Assembly (NCBI GenBank): GCA_910580075.1
Contig: CAJTVR010000059.1
Location: 1-27,488, forward strand
Length of the DNA stretch: 27,488 nt
Reading direction: 5' to 3'
Source of the DNA: an uncultured Eubacterium sp.
GTDB lineage: Bacteria > Bacillota > Clostridia > Lachnospirales > Lachnospiraceae
Position numbers and translations under genes: made by a program. Of the stretch, positions 13,630 to 22,295 are shown piece by piece. Below the pieces are notes generated by a model. It made no database searches. It was not told where the DNA came from and was given only the letters and a program-made list of their open reading frames with translations. Position 1 is the first letter of the stretch. Each line of letters opens with the position of its first letter.

Positions 13630-14508
13630 CTAATACTTTTTTCTCCCCTTAAGCTCCTCATACAGCTGCCTGTAATTTTCATACCGCACCGGATGAATCT
13701 GCCCCCGCTGCACCGCCTGTTTTACGCCGCAGTCCGGTTCGCTCATATGACTGCATCCTAAAAACCTGCATTCATGTTCATAGCCGGCAAACTCCGGGTA
13801 ATACTGCTTTAACTCTTCTTTTTCCATCTGAGGCAGGAACAGGGAGCTAAAGCCCGGGGTATCCATAATATACGCATCCGTTTCCAGATGAATCAGCTGC
13901 GTATGGCGCGTCGTCTGCTTCCCGCGCTCTATTTTACGGCTGATTTCTCCGGTTTCCATCTGCGCCTCTGGCTGCAGCAGATTAATGAGCGACGATTTCC
14001 CTACGCCGGACGGGCCGGACACTGCTGTAGTCTTTGCGGCCAGTGCCTGCTTCAGGCTGTGAATTCCTTCCTTTTGCTTAACGCTGGCAAAAAGTACCGG
14101 ATAGCCGCACTGGCTGTAAATTTCTGCCAGCCGCTGCCTTAAAGCGCTGTCTGCTAATTCCATTTTGTTAAAACAGATTGTCACCGGAATCTGTGAATAC
14201 TGCATGAAAATCAGATAGCGGTCCAGCAGATTCAGATTTGGCTGCGGACTGGCTGCTGCAAAAATAACAAGCGCCATGTCAATATTCGCCACTGCGGGAC
14301 GAAGCAGCTCATTGTTCCTTGGAAGGATTTTTTCTATATTTCCTGTTCTTTCTTCTTCACTGATAACCGCAATCTCTACCCTGTCCCCGCACAGCGGTTT
14401 CATATTCTGGAGGCGGAATACGCCTTTTGCCTTACATTCATAAATTCCGGATTCTGCCACGTGTACGTAGTAGAATCCGGAAATGCCTTTTACAATCTTT
14501 CCCTGCAT
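13630..14508 (-). CDS. rsgA: Small ribosomal subunit biogenesis GTPase RsgA
   Basis: A 292-residue circularly permuted GTPase that checks late 30S assembly. An N-terminal OB domain (1-65) is followed by the G domain in permuted order: G4 NKMEL (114-118), then G1 GPSGVGKSS (165-173), then G3 DTPG (216-219). The C-terminal zinc site uses Cys247, Cys252, His254 and Cys260. AAGGAAAG precedes the ATG. It sits 37 nt downstream of prkC, a common arrangement in Firmicutes where RsgA is a known substrate of the PrkC kinase. Confidence 0.97.
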   Translation of the reverse strand: MQGKIVKGISGFYYVHVAESGIYECKAKGVFRLQNMKPLCGDRVEIAVISEEERTGNIEKILPRNNELLRPAVANIDMALVIFAAASPQPNLNLLDRYLIFMQYSQIPVTICFNKMELADSALRQRLAEIYSQCGYPVLFASVKQKEGIHSLKQALAAKTTAVSGPSGVGKSSLINLLQPEAQMETGEISRKIERGKQTTRHTQLIHLETDAYIMDTPGFSSLFLPQMEKEELKQYYPEFAGYEHECRFLGCSHMSEPDCGVKQAVQRGQIHPVRYENYRQLYEELKGRKKY

Positions 14509-14545
14509 CTTTCTTTCCTTACAGTCTAACGCTGCAGTTTCGTGC

Positions 14546-16675
14546 TTATTTTTGCAAAAACCGGATAGATTCCTGCTGTGTCTGGGAATCCCCGTCGTCT
14601 AATACCCACTCAATTTCGATAGTTCCGGTACTCGTCGTAATATCTTTTTTGGTAGAAATCACATACGGGAATGACGAAATCGGTATGCCGTCCCATCTTG
14701 CGATTTCCGTTCCATTGGCATCTAAAAGACTGATGTTTGCAGAAATTACCATTTCGCTGCCCTGCGGCTCTTCAATTCTGCGGTCTTCCATGCGGTAGAT
14801 AATCTCTTTTTTGCCAAGGCTTACAACATAATCTACCTGGCTGCCTACACTGACGCTGCTGCCAGATTCCGGTGTCTGGCTGATAATGCTGCCTTCCGGT
14901 ATGGTATCGTCATATTCTGAATCTGCGCTGCCAGGTTCCAGGTGGTTTGCACGCAGACGTTCTGCTGCTTCGGCTTCTGTACACTTTTTGATATCCGGTA
15001 CCTGCACCTGCTCGACTCCCTTGCTGATCGTAAGCGTTACCGTATCTCCCTTTTTCACCATAGCTCCTGCTGACGGCGACTGACGGATGACCGTGCCTTC
15101 CGGTGCGTCTGCAAATTCATATCTGGAGTCCGGGTTTACCTTAAGGCCGCGTGTCTCTAACATATCCCTGGCAGTAGCTGCCGGATTTCCGACTACATTC
15201 GGGTTTTCAAAATCAGCCGGACCGCTGCTTACAGTTACCTGTATAACGGTGCCTTTTTCTACCTCTTCTCCTTCTTCTACGTCCTGTTCCACAATCAGGC
15301 CTTCCTCATATTCATCTGAAGCGATTGTCCCAAGCCTTCGAAGATCTAAATCCATATCTTTTAACTCTTTGCGTGCCTCATCCAGTTCTTTTCCGATTAC
15401 ACTGATCATAGACACGCTTTCTTTTGTATCTGTGTCTGTATCAGATGTCTCGTCTGTATCTGTATCTGTGTCTGTATCTGAATCCGGGACTTCCAGATCT
15501 GGAAATGTCATTTCCTCCTGGTTATCATTTTTTTTATTATCCGGCGAAAATTTAAACCATCCAAGCATGCTGCCTGCAAGATAGACAATAATCATGACGA
15601 TAATGACTGCCGCCACAATGCCCATGATGGTCATTGCCTTTTCCATTTTAGGATTTAAAAGGCCGCCTGCGTCATCATCCTCACTATCGTCTGCTTCTTC
15701 TTCCTGGTATCTGCGCGGTATCATTTCCTGCTGCATATCCCTCTGGCTGACATGGATATGAGAAGTCTCTTCCCGAATCTGGTTCACTTCATCGGAAGAG
15801 AGCATCCGCGTTTTGTCCTGTACAAACGCTGGCACCATAACGACAAAATCATCATCCGGATTTACCAGTGCATGTCTTAAGTCTTCTAACAGTTCGCTCA
15901 TGGCCGCGTATCTGCGGTCTGCACTTTTCTGTGTACATTTCAGTATGATTTTTTCCAGGCTGACTGGAAGATCCGGCACAAAATTGCGCGGAGACTCCAT
16001 CTCTTCCTGCAGATGCTGAATCGCAATGGCAACTGTCGTATCTCCGTCAAACGGCACCCGTCCTGTGACCATTTCGTACATTACGATTCCTAAAGAATAA
16101 ATATCGCTCTTGCCGTCTACAAATCCGTTTCTTGCCTGTTCCGGCGAAGAATAATGCACAGAGCCCATGACATCTGAATGTATCGTATTGCTGGTAGCTG
16201 CCCGTGCAATGCCAAAATCGGTTACCTTGACCTTGCCCTCTGTGGATATCATAATATTCTGCGGCTTAATATCCCGGTGTACAATATTCTTATTATGGGC
16301 AGCCTCAATGCCGCGTCCTACCTGAATGGCAATGCTGATGGCTTCTTTATAAGACAGCTGCTGTTTTTTTTCTATATACGTTTTAAGCGTAATTCCTTCT
16401 ACATATTCCATTACGATGTAGTGAAATCCGTCCTCGCTTCCTACGTCATAAATATTTACAATATTCGGATGCTCCAGTCCTGCTGCCGACTGCGCTTCCG
16501 TACGGAATTTTGTTACAAAATTAACATCTTCTGCAAATTCCTGCTTGAGCACTTTGATAGCGACAAACCTGCCAAGTACATGGTCTTTCGCTTTGTATAC
16601 ATCAGACATGCCGCCCGCACCTGCTTTGGCGAGTATTTCATACCGGTCTGCTATAAATTTCCCTTCTTCTAACAT
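14546..16675 (-). CDS. prkC: Ser/Thr protein kinase with PASTA domains (PrkC/PknB)
   Basis: A 709-residue membrane kinase that senses cell wall fragments or lipid II and controls growth, division and spore germination. The kinase domain (about 11-270) has the Gly loop KAGAGGMSDVY, Lys41, catalytic HRDIKPQN (133-140) and DFG (153-155). A cytoplasmic juxtamembrane region contains an acidic patch; one transmembrane helix lies at about 347-369. Outside the membrane an Asp-Thr repeat is followed by three PASTA domains (about 421-486, 487-553, 554-622) and a C-terminal beta-rich domain of about 85 residues. Its start overlaps the stp stop by 7 nt, coupling kinase and phosphatase. GAGGTG precedes the ATG. 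Confidence 0.97.
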   Translation of the reverse strand: MLEEGKFIADRYEILAKAGAGGMSDVYKAKDHVLGRFVAIKVLKQEFAEDVNFVTKFRTEAQSAAGLEHPNIVNIYDVGSEDGFHYIVMEYVEGITLKTYIEKKQQLSYKEAISIAIQVGRGIEAAHNKNIVHRDIKPQNIMISTEGKVKVTDFGIARAATSNTIHSDVMGSVHYSSPEQARNGFVDGKSDIYSLGIVMYEMVTGRVPFDGDTTVAIAIQHLQEEMESPRNFVPDLPVSLEKIILKCTQKSADRRYAAMSELLEDLRHALVNPDDDFVVMVPAFVQDKTRMLSSDEVNQIREETSHIHVSQRDMQQEMIPRRYQEEEADDSEDDDAGGLLNPKMEKAMTIMGIVAAVIIVMIIVYLAGSMLGWFKFSPDNKKNDNQEEMTFPDLEVPDSDTDTDTDTDETSDTDTDTKESVSMISVIGKELDEARKELKDMDLDLRRLGTIASDEYEEGLIVEQDVEEGEEVEKGTVIQVTVSSGPADFENPNVVGNPAATARDMLETRGLKVNPDSRYEFADAPEGTVIRQSPSAGAMVKKGDTVTLTISKGVEQVQVPDIKKCTEAEAAERLRANHLEPGSADSEYDDTIPEGSIISQTPESGSSVSVGSQVDYVVSLGKKEIIYRMEDRRIEEPQGSEMVISANISLLDANGTEIARWDGIPISSFPYVISTKKDITTSTGTIEIEWVLDDGDSQTQQESIRFLQK
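15421..15492 (-). repeat. Hexanucleotide repeat encoding Asp-Thr runs in PrkC
   Basis: Units of the type GATACA/GACACA are repeated about nine times with a short interruption, encoding (Asp-Thr)n just outside the membrane. A 6-nt unit keeps the frame whatever the copy number, so length can vary without breaking the gene. Confidence 0.75.
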
Positions 16676-17412
16676 CTTTTCACCTCATCAGAAAACGGAT
16701 CTATGATGATCACTGATATATTATCTTTCCCGCCATTTTCATTGGCAGCCGCGACAAGACGCTCCACACTCTCTGCAAGATCACGCTGGCTGCACATGAT
16801 CTTACGTATCTCACTGTCTTCAATCATATTTGTAAGCCCGTCAGAACATATTAAAATGCGGTCCCCCGGCCTTAAGTTCACTTCAAAAAAATCTGCCTCA
16901 ATATCTTTAAACGCTCCTACAGCTCTTGTTATAATGTTTTTATCGGGATGCACTCTCGCCTGGTCTGCATTCATCTCGCCCATGCGTACCATTTCCTGTA
17001 CCAGCGAATGGTCCCTTGTGACCTGGGTAATTTCCTGATTCACCAGATAAAGACGGCTGTCGCCTACATTTGCAACACGCAGGCAGTCCCGCATAACCGT
17101 AGCGCCTACAAACGTCGTCCCCATTCCTCTCAGCTGCGGATTTGTATCAGCCAGATTCAGAAGTTTTGCATTGGCCTGGCGTAAAGCCTCCCCCAGCAGG
17201 GCAGCCGGCTCTGTCAGTCCGCTGGATGCGATTGCTTTTACTACATATTCGACTGTATATCTGGAAGCAAAATCACCTGCATTATGACCGCCCATCCCAT
17301 CTGCAACGATAAAAAGATTTGGAAGATTTCCAACCGGGGTCTCAGAAGTATAAATATAATCCTGATTCATGCCCCGGCGTCTTCCGATATCTGTCATGGA
17401 AAATGTCTTCAT
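16669..17412 (-). CDS. stp: PP2C-type protein phosphatase (Stp/PrpC)
   Basis: A 247-residue Mn/Mg-dependent Ser/Thr phosphatase, partner and antagonist of the kinase encoded next to it. Metal-binding motifs are ADGMGGHNAG (37-46), GMGTTFVGA (97-105), NVGDSRLYLV (115-124), SDGLTNMI (190-197) and GGKDNISVI (227-235). Length is standard for bacterial PrpC. GGGAGGC precedes the ATG. It lies 60 nt after rlmN and overlaps prkC. Confidence 0.97.
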   Translation of the reverse strand: MKTFSMTDIGRRRGMNQDYIYTSETPVGNLPNLFIVADGMGGHNAGDFASRYTVEYVVKAIASSGLTEPAALLGEALRQANAKLLNLADTNPQLRGMGTTFVGATVMRDCLRVANVGDSRLYLVNQEITQVTRDHSLVQEMVRMGEMNADQARVHPDKNIITRAVGAFKDIEADFFEVNLRPGDRILICSDGLTNMIEDSEIRKIMCSQRDLAESVERLVAAANENGGKDNISVIIIDPFSDEVKRC

Positions 17413-17471
17413 CTTTTATGCCTCCCATTCACACCGTTTATGCACATTAGAAATATAACCGTTTCAAACCT

Positions 17472-18521
17472 TTACAGATATTTTTTTCGCAACTGGCCGC
17501 ATGCGCCATCGATATCACGGCCCATTTCTCTTCTTATAGTAACATTTATTCTATTTTTTTCAAGTTTATTTTTAAATGCTGCTGCCGCGGACTCATCCGG
17601 CTGCATAAAAGAACGTTCTTTTACCGGATTTACCGGAATTAAGTTGACATGACAGTTTTTCCCTTTTAAAAGCATGCTTAAACGCTCTGCATCGCCGGGC
17701 GAGTCATTGATGCCGCGAATCAGGCTGTATTCATATGTAATGCGTCTGCCTGTTTTTGCAAAATAATAATCACATGCTTTTAATACTTCTGCAAGGTCAT
17801 ACTGTAATGCCGCCGGCATCAGTGACTGGCGTTTTTCCTGGGAAGGCGCATGCAGCGAAAGAGCCAGTGTAATCTGGAGTTTTTCGTCTGCGAGCTGCCT
17901 GATACGCGGCACAATCCCGCAGGTCGATACGGTAATGCTGCGCTGGCTGATATTCTGGCCCTGTTCGTCAGTGATCAGTCTGATAAATTTAAGCAGACTG
18001 TCATAATTATCCAGCGGTTCTCCGATACCCATTACTACTACATTTGAAATGCGTTCCCCTGTATCCTGGCTGGTCCTATAGACCTGCTCTGCCATTTCAG
18101 CCGGTGTCAGATTTCTTACAAACCCGCCAATGGCAGAAGCACAGAAACGGCAGCCCATCCGGCAGCCCGCCTGGGAAGAGATGCAGACAGAATTTCCGTG
18201 CTTATATTTCATAAATACGCTTTCAATCATATTTCCGTCTGCAAGCGCATAAAGATATTTTTTTGTACCGTCCAGTTTTGAAGTCTGTATCTGAACCGGT
18301 TTTAATACGGTAAGACGGCATGTTTCCTTAAGACGGCTGCGCAGGGATTTGGACAGATCTGTCATATCGTCAAAACTAGCCGCATGCTTCTGGTGCAGCC
18401 ACGCATAGATCTGCTTTGCACGGAACGGTTTCTCGCCTATGCCAGTCAGAAAATCAGTCAGTTCCTGACAGTTTAAGGAATTGATTTCCAGGGATGCGGG
18501 AGTATAATTTATATTGTCCAT
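17472..18521 (-). CDS. rlmN: Dual-specificity 23S rRNA/tRNA methyltransferase RlmN
   Basis: A 349-residue radical SAM enzyme that methylates C2 of A2503 in 23S rRNA and A37 of some tRNAs. The iron-sulfur motif is Cys120-x3-Cys124-x2-Cys127 (AGCRMGCRFC), and the C-terminal catalytic Cys341 lies in GRDIDGACGQLR. Other family segments are VVMGIGEPLDNYD and SLHAPSQEKR. The start at 18521 is set by AAGGAAG upstream; an ATG 11 codons earlier lacks a site. Its C-terminus is like RlmN rather than the resistance methylase Cfr. Confidence 0.96.
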   Translation of the reverse strand: MDNINYTPASLEINSLNCQELTDFLTGIGEKPFRAKQIYAWLHQKHAASFDDMTDLSKSLRSRLKETCRLTVLKPVQIQTSKLDGTKKYLYALADGNMIESVFMKYKHGNSVCISSQAGCRMGCRFCASAIGGFVRNLTPAEMAEQVYRTSQDTGERISNVVVMGIGEPLDNYDSLLKFIRLITDEQGQNISQRSITVSTCGIVPRIRQLADEKLQITLALSLHAPSQEKRQSLMPAALQYDLAEVLKACDYYFAKTGRRITYEYSLIRGINDSPGDAERLSMLLKGKNCHVNLIPVNPVKERSFMQPDESAAAAFKNKLEKNRINVTIRREMGRDIDGACGQLRKKYL

Positions 18522-18595
18522 TTTTCTTCCTTTTCTTTCATTGCACTGCTGCATTTATGATACTGCTGCTGTTTTCCAATAGCCAGCCGGAATTT

Positions 18596-19942
18596 TTATA
18601 AAGGCCGGCCGCCGTCCTTACGGTGAAATTCCGCTATAAAAAATCCGTCCCCGCCATGTACTTCTGGCAGAATCTGCCTGCTTTTGACAAGTTCAAACTG
18701 TCTGTGCCCGTTTAAAAACCTCTGCACATTTTCTTCATTTTCCTGCCTGCTGATCGTACAGGTGCTGTAAACCATCCGCCCGCCGGGCCTGACATATCTG
18801 CATACCGTATCCAGTATTTCCTTCTGCAGCCCGGCCAGCTCTTTGATTTTATCAGATGTCATATGGAACCGGATATCTTTTTTGCGGCGCATCACGCCGA
18901 GCCCGGAACACGGAAGGTCTGCGACTACAATATCTGCTTTTTCTTCCAGTGTCCCGTCAAATATTCTGGCGTCCCAGATCTGTGCCTGCATGTTCTTTAC
19001 CTGGCAGCGCTGTATATTTTCGCGCAGCAGGTTTACTTTATATGCGGTCAGGTCTCTTGCAAGTACCTGTCCGGTTCCCTGCAGCATCTGTGCTAACTGA
19101 ATGGCTTTGCCGCCTGGCGCGGCACATACATCCAGAATGAAGTCGTTTTTTTTAGGATGCGCTGCTTCGGCTGCCAGCATCGAGCTGATATCCTGGATAT
19201 AAAACAGTCCTTCCTCATAACCTGGCAGCGCCCGGATATGATCATAACCTGAAATGCGCACGGCATAAGGAAGCTCACTGCATATGGAAGCCTGTATGCC
19301 TTCTGCTTCCAGCATCCGCTTTAATTCTTCCGGCGTGCAGCGGCTCGTATCCGTACGCACGGTAAGCGGTGCCGGCATTAAAAATGATGCCAGAAGCCGC
19401 TCCATTTTTTGAAAATCCGTGTCCTTTTCCCATGTAAGGCCTGCTTCTTCTTTCCACATCCCGATGATCCATTCAGGAATCGAATACCGGACGGACAGAT
19501 ACCGCAGCGGCTCTTTATTTTTATCAGGCCACAGGAGTGCCTTTTCTTTGTTCCGGACAATGCTTCGCAGTACGCCGTTGACAAATCCGCCCAGGTTTTG
19601 AAATCCCCTTTTCTTCGCCAGGCGCACTGCTTCGTTGCAGGCCGCTGCATCCGGGACAGATTCCATATAATAAATCTGGTATACGGCGCTTCGGATGATG
19701 TTTCGGATCACCGGCTTCATTTTGCGTACCGGCACTTTGGAATACCTGCCAATAATATAATCCAGCTGTATCTGATATTCCAGTGTGCCTTCTGCCATGC
19801 GTTTGATAAAGGAACGGTCTTTTTTATCCAGATACTGATACTTGTCCAAAACATCTGCAATAGCAGTATGGCTGTACGTTCCGTTCTGGCTGGTTTCCAG
19901 TAATATATCCAGTACCAGTCCCCTTGTGCTGGCCACTTCCAT
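18596..19942 (-). CDS. rsmB: 16S rRNA m5C967 methyltransferase RsmB
   Basis: A 448-residue SAM-dependent enzyme. The N-terminal NusB-like RNA-binding domain covers about 1-135; the methyltransferase domain has the SAM motif DVCAAPGGK (271-279), DLPCSGLGV (342-350, Cys345) and YSTCTIS (392-398, nucleophile Cys395). GGGAGGAG precedes the ATG. It lies between the zinc peptidase gene and rlmN in the usual Firmicutes order. Confidence 0.96.
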   Translation of the reverse strand: MEVASTRGLVLDILLETSQNGTYSHTAIADVLDKYQYLDKKDRSFIKRMAEGTLEYQIQLDYIIGRYSKVPVRKMKPVIRNIIRSAVYQIYYMESVPDAAACNEAVRLAKKRGFQNLGGFVNGVLRSIVRNKEKALLWPDKNKEPLRYLSVRYSIPEWIIGMWKEEAGLTWEKDTDFQKMERLLASFLMPAPLTVRTDTSRCTPEELKRMLEAEGIQASICSELPYAVRISGYDHIRALPGYEEGLFYIQDISSMLAAEAAHPKKNDFILDVCAAPGGKAIQLAQMLQGTGQVLARDLTAYKVNLLRENIQRCQVKNMQAQIWDARIFDGTLEEKADIVVADLPCSGLGVMRRKKDIRFHMTSDKIKELAGLQKEILDTVCRYVRPGGRMVYSTCTISRQENEENVQRFLNGHRQFELVKSRQILPEVHGGDGFFIAEFHRKDGGRPL

Positions 19943-19980
19943 TATAAACTCCTCCCTGGCAGCATTCCTCTGCCGATTGA

Positions 19981-20682
19981 TTAATCACGGTCCCTTCCCC
20001 CGAACAGGATCAGCAGACGTAACAACTGCAGAATCGCTGCTGCGGCTCCTGCCACATAGGTCAGTGCTGCAGCTTTTAATACTTTTTTAGTATACGGCAG
20101 TTCCTGCTCACTGAGTATCCCGGTATCACCCAGAATGCGCACGGCACGGCTGGATGCGTTAAATTCTACCGGCAGCGTAACGAGCTGAAACAGTACGGCT
20201 GCTGAAAATAATACAATTCCAATCTGGCAGAACAGGCTCCCGGCACCGCCGAAAATAATCCCCAGAATAATCAGCGGCCAGGAAACTGCCGAACCAAAGT
20301 TTGCAGCCGGAACCAGCGCACTGCGGATATTTAACGGAGAATATCCCTGCTGGTGCTGAATGGCATGCCCGCACTCATGTGCCGCTACGCCAATGGCAGC
20401 CACCGAAGCGGAACCATATACCGAATCCGACAGATTCAGTGTCTTATTGCGCGGGTCATAATGGTCTGTCAGATTTCCGGCTACATGCTGGATTCTGACG
20501 TCGTATATGCCCGCACTGCTTAACACACGCTGCGCAGCCTGTGCTCCAGTCATATTTGTCCTGCTGCGCATCTGGGAATATTTACTGTAAGTTGATTTTA
20601 CACGTGCTGAAGCAATCATGGAAATAACTGCTCCGATAATTACAAGCAGATACGTCGGGTCAAAATAATATCCATAAGGCAT
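19981..20682 (-). CDS. yugP: Membrane zinc metallopeptidase, YugP family
   Basis: A 233-residue integral membrane protein with the zinc motif HECGH (102-106) within AAIGVAAHECGHAIQHQQGY. Hydrophobic helices lie near 10-25, 130-150, 155-178 and 205-225. The family is widespread in Firmicutes between fmt and rsmB; no substrate is known to me. AGGAGG precedes the ATG. Confidence 0.9.
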   Translation of the reverse strand: MPYGYYFDPTYLLVIIGAVISMIASARVKSTYSKYSQMRSRTNMTGAQAAQRVLSSAGIYDVRIQHVAGNLTDHYDPRNKTLNLSDSVYGSASVAAIGVAAHECGHAIQHQQGYSPLNIRSALVPAANFGSAVSWPLIILGIIFGGAGSLFCQIGIVLFSAAVLFQLVTLPVEFNASSRAVRILGDTGILSEQELPYTKKVLKAAALTYVAGAAAAILQLLRLLILFGGRDRD

Positions 20683-20787
20683 CAGACATTCCTCCTCTCT
20701 ATGCCGTTCGTTATATTTTTCAGGTGCTGCGGCTATTCCGGTTCCCGGCTGCCGCTCATTTACTGTCAGAGTACGCCTCAGGCCTTT

Positions 20788-21726
20788 TTAAACATCCATG
20801 GAAAATACGGTTCCTGTTTCCACCGGATATCCGCGCAGAAATGCTTCTACAGGCATGCGTTTTTTGCCCTCCAGCTGGACTTCTTTCAAAGACAGCTGTC
20901 CTTCTCCTGTCTGAACGACCAGGTGCTTTTTATCCGATACAACAACGGTACCGGCCTGGCTGGCGTCTCCTCCTTCCAGCACATCTGCTTTCCAGATTTT
21001 AAGCGTCTTTGCACCGAGTGCTGTAAATGCGCTCGGCCATGGGTTCAGGCCGCGGATCAGCCGTTCTGTCTCAGCTGCCGGTTTTGTCCAGTCTATGATT
21101 CCCATGTTCTTTTTTATCATGCCCGCATATGTCGCCTGGGATTCATCCTGTTTTGTGCGCGTCACAGTCCCGTCTTCCATATGGGCAAGTGTCTGCACGC
21201 ACAGTGCGGCTCCTGCTGCAGAGAGCTTATCGAACAGACTGCCGCCTGTTTCATCCTCTGCCAGCATAACTTCTGTCTTTTCCAGCATATCTCCGGTATC
21301 GATTCCGGCATCCATCTGCATCGTCGTAACGCCTGTTTTCTCATCCCCGTTTATAACTGCCCACTGGATTGGCGCTGCTCCCCTGTATTTCGGCAGCAGG
21401 GAAGCATGGACATTGACACAGCCATAACGGGGCATATTTAAAATTTCCTCTGGGAGAATCTGTCCAAACGCAGCTACAACCATAATGTCAGCGTCATACT
21501 TTTTTAAATATGCCGCACATTCCGGTTCGCGGATGCGCTTTGGCTGGTATACTTCTATATTATGTGCCAGTGCAGCCGATTTTACTGCTGAAAACTGCAC
21601 AGATTTTCCCCTGCCTTTCGGCTTATCCGGCTGGGTAACTGCTAATACGGTCTCATGGCCGGCCTGAATCAGCGACTCTAAAATGGCCGCGGCAAAATCC
21701 GGGGTTCCCATAAATATGATTTTCAT
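20788..21726 (-). CDS. fmt: Methionyl-tRNA formyltransferase
   Basis: A 312-residue enzyme that formylates initiator Met-tRNA using 10-formyl-tetrahydrofolate. The catalytic region NVHASLLPKYRGAAPI contains Asn105 and His107; the Asp motif is AGIDTGDML. The N-terminal GTPDFAA motif and the C-terminal tRNA-binding barrel (about 205-312) are complete. AGGTGG precedes the ATG. It lies 17 nt after def, whose product later removes the formyl group. Confidence 0.97.
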   Translation of the reverse strand: MKIIFMGTPDFAAAILESLIQAGHETVLAVTQPDKPKGRGKSVQFSAVKSAALAHNIEVYQPKRIREPECAAYLKKYDADIMVVAAFGQILPEEILNMPRYGCVNVHASLLPKYRGAAPIQWAVINGDEKTGVTTMQMDAGIDTGDMLEKTEVMLAEDETGGSLFDKLSAAGAALCVQTLAHMEDGTVTRTKQDESQATYAGMIKKNMGIIDWTKPAAETERLIRGLNPWPSAFTALGAKTLKIWKADVLEGGDASQAGTVVVSDKKHLVVQTGEGQLSLKEVQLEGKKRMPVEAFLRGYPVETGTVFSMDV

Positions 21727-21743
21727 TCAACCACCTGCGCTTT

Positions 21744-22214
21744 CTATTCGCCGTCCAGCTGCGCGTCATGAATTTCGCCTATGACACGTTCCATATACAT
21801 ATGCCCGTCCAAATGTTCGATTTCATGGCAGAATGCCCTTGCTAACAGTTCGTCGGCTTCTATCTCATATTCTTTCATGTCTGCATCAAAAGCACGTACG
21901 ACTACATGATTCGGCCGTGTTACTTCTCCCGACTTACCCGGCAGACTCAGGCACGCCTCATCCCCGGTCTGCTCTCCTTCCTGCTTAATAATTTCAGGGT
22001 TAATCAGAATAATCGGCCCTTCGCCGATATCAATCACTGCAATTCTTCTTAAAATGCCTACCTGGGGAGCGGCAAGACCCACACCGTTTGCTTCATACAT
22101 CGTATCAAGCATGTCTTCGATTAATGTTTTGATCATCGGTGTAACCTCTTTTACCTCTTTGCACACTTTGTTTAAGATTGGGTCTCCCGCAATCCGAATC
22201 TGTCTGATTGCCAT
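21744..22214 (-). CDS. def: Peptide deformylase
   Basis: A 156-residue metalloenzyme removing the N-formyl group from new proteins. Motif 1 is GVGLAAPQVG (44-53), motif 2 EACLSLPG (86-93, metal ligand Cys88; the usual EGCLS has Ala for Gly) and motif 3 HEIEH (130-134, two His ligands and catalytic Glu). The start at 22214 is set by AGGAGGA upstream; seven extra codons are open before it. It lies between priA and fmt. Confidence 0.96.
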   Translation of the reverse strand: MAIRQIRIAGDPILNKVCKEVKEVTPMIKTLIEDMLDTMYEANGVGLAAPQVGILRRIAVIDIGEGPIILINPEIIKQEGEQTGDEACLSLPGKSGEVTRPNHVVVRAFDADMKEYEIEADELLARAFCHEIEHLDGHMYMERVIGEIHDAQLDGE

Positions 22215-22295
22215 TTTATGCTGATTCCTCCTCATATTCTTTTCTGTCCGGCTGCCGGCAGAGCGCCCAGCAGCCTTTTTTACTGTAACAATATA

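Noticed and set aside
20701..21441. 246-residue plus-strand frame opposite fmt
   Set aside because: Antisense shadow of fmt, which is complete and has all its motifs.
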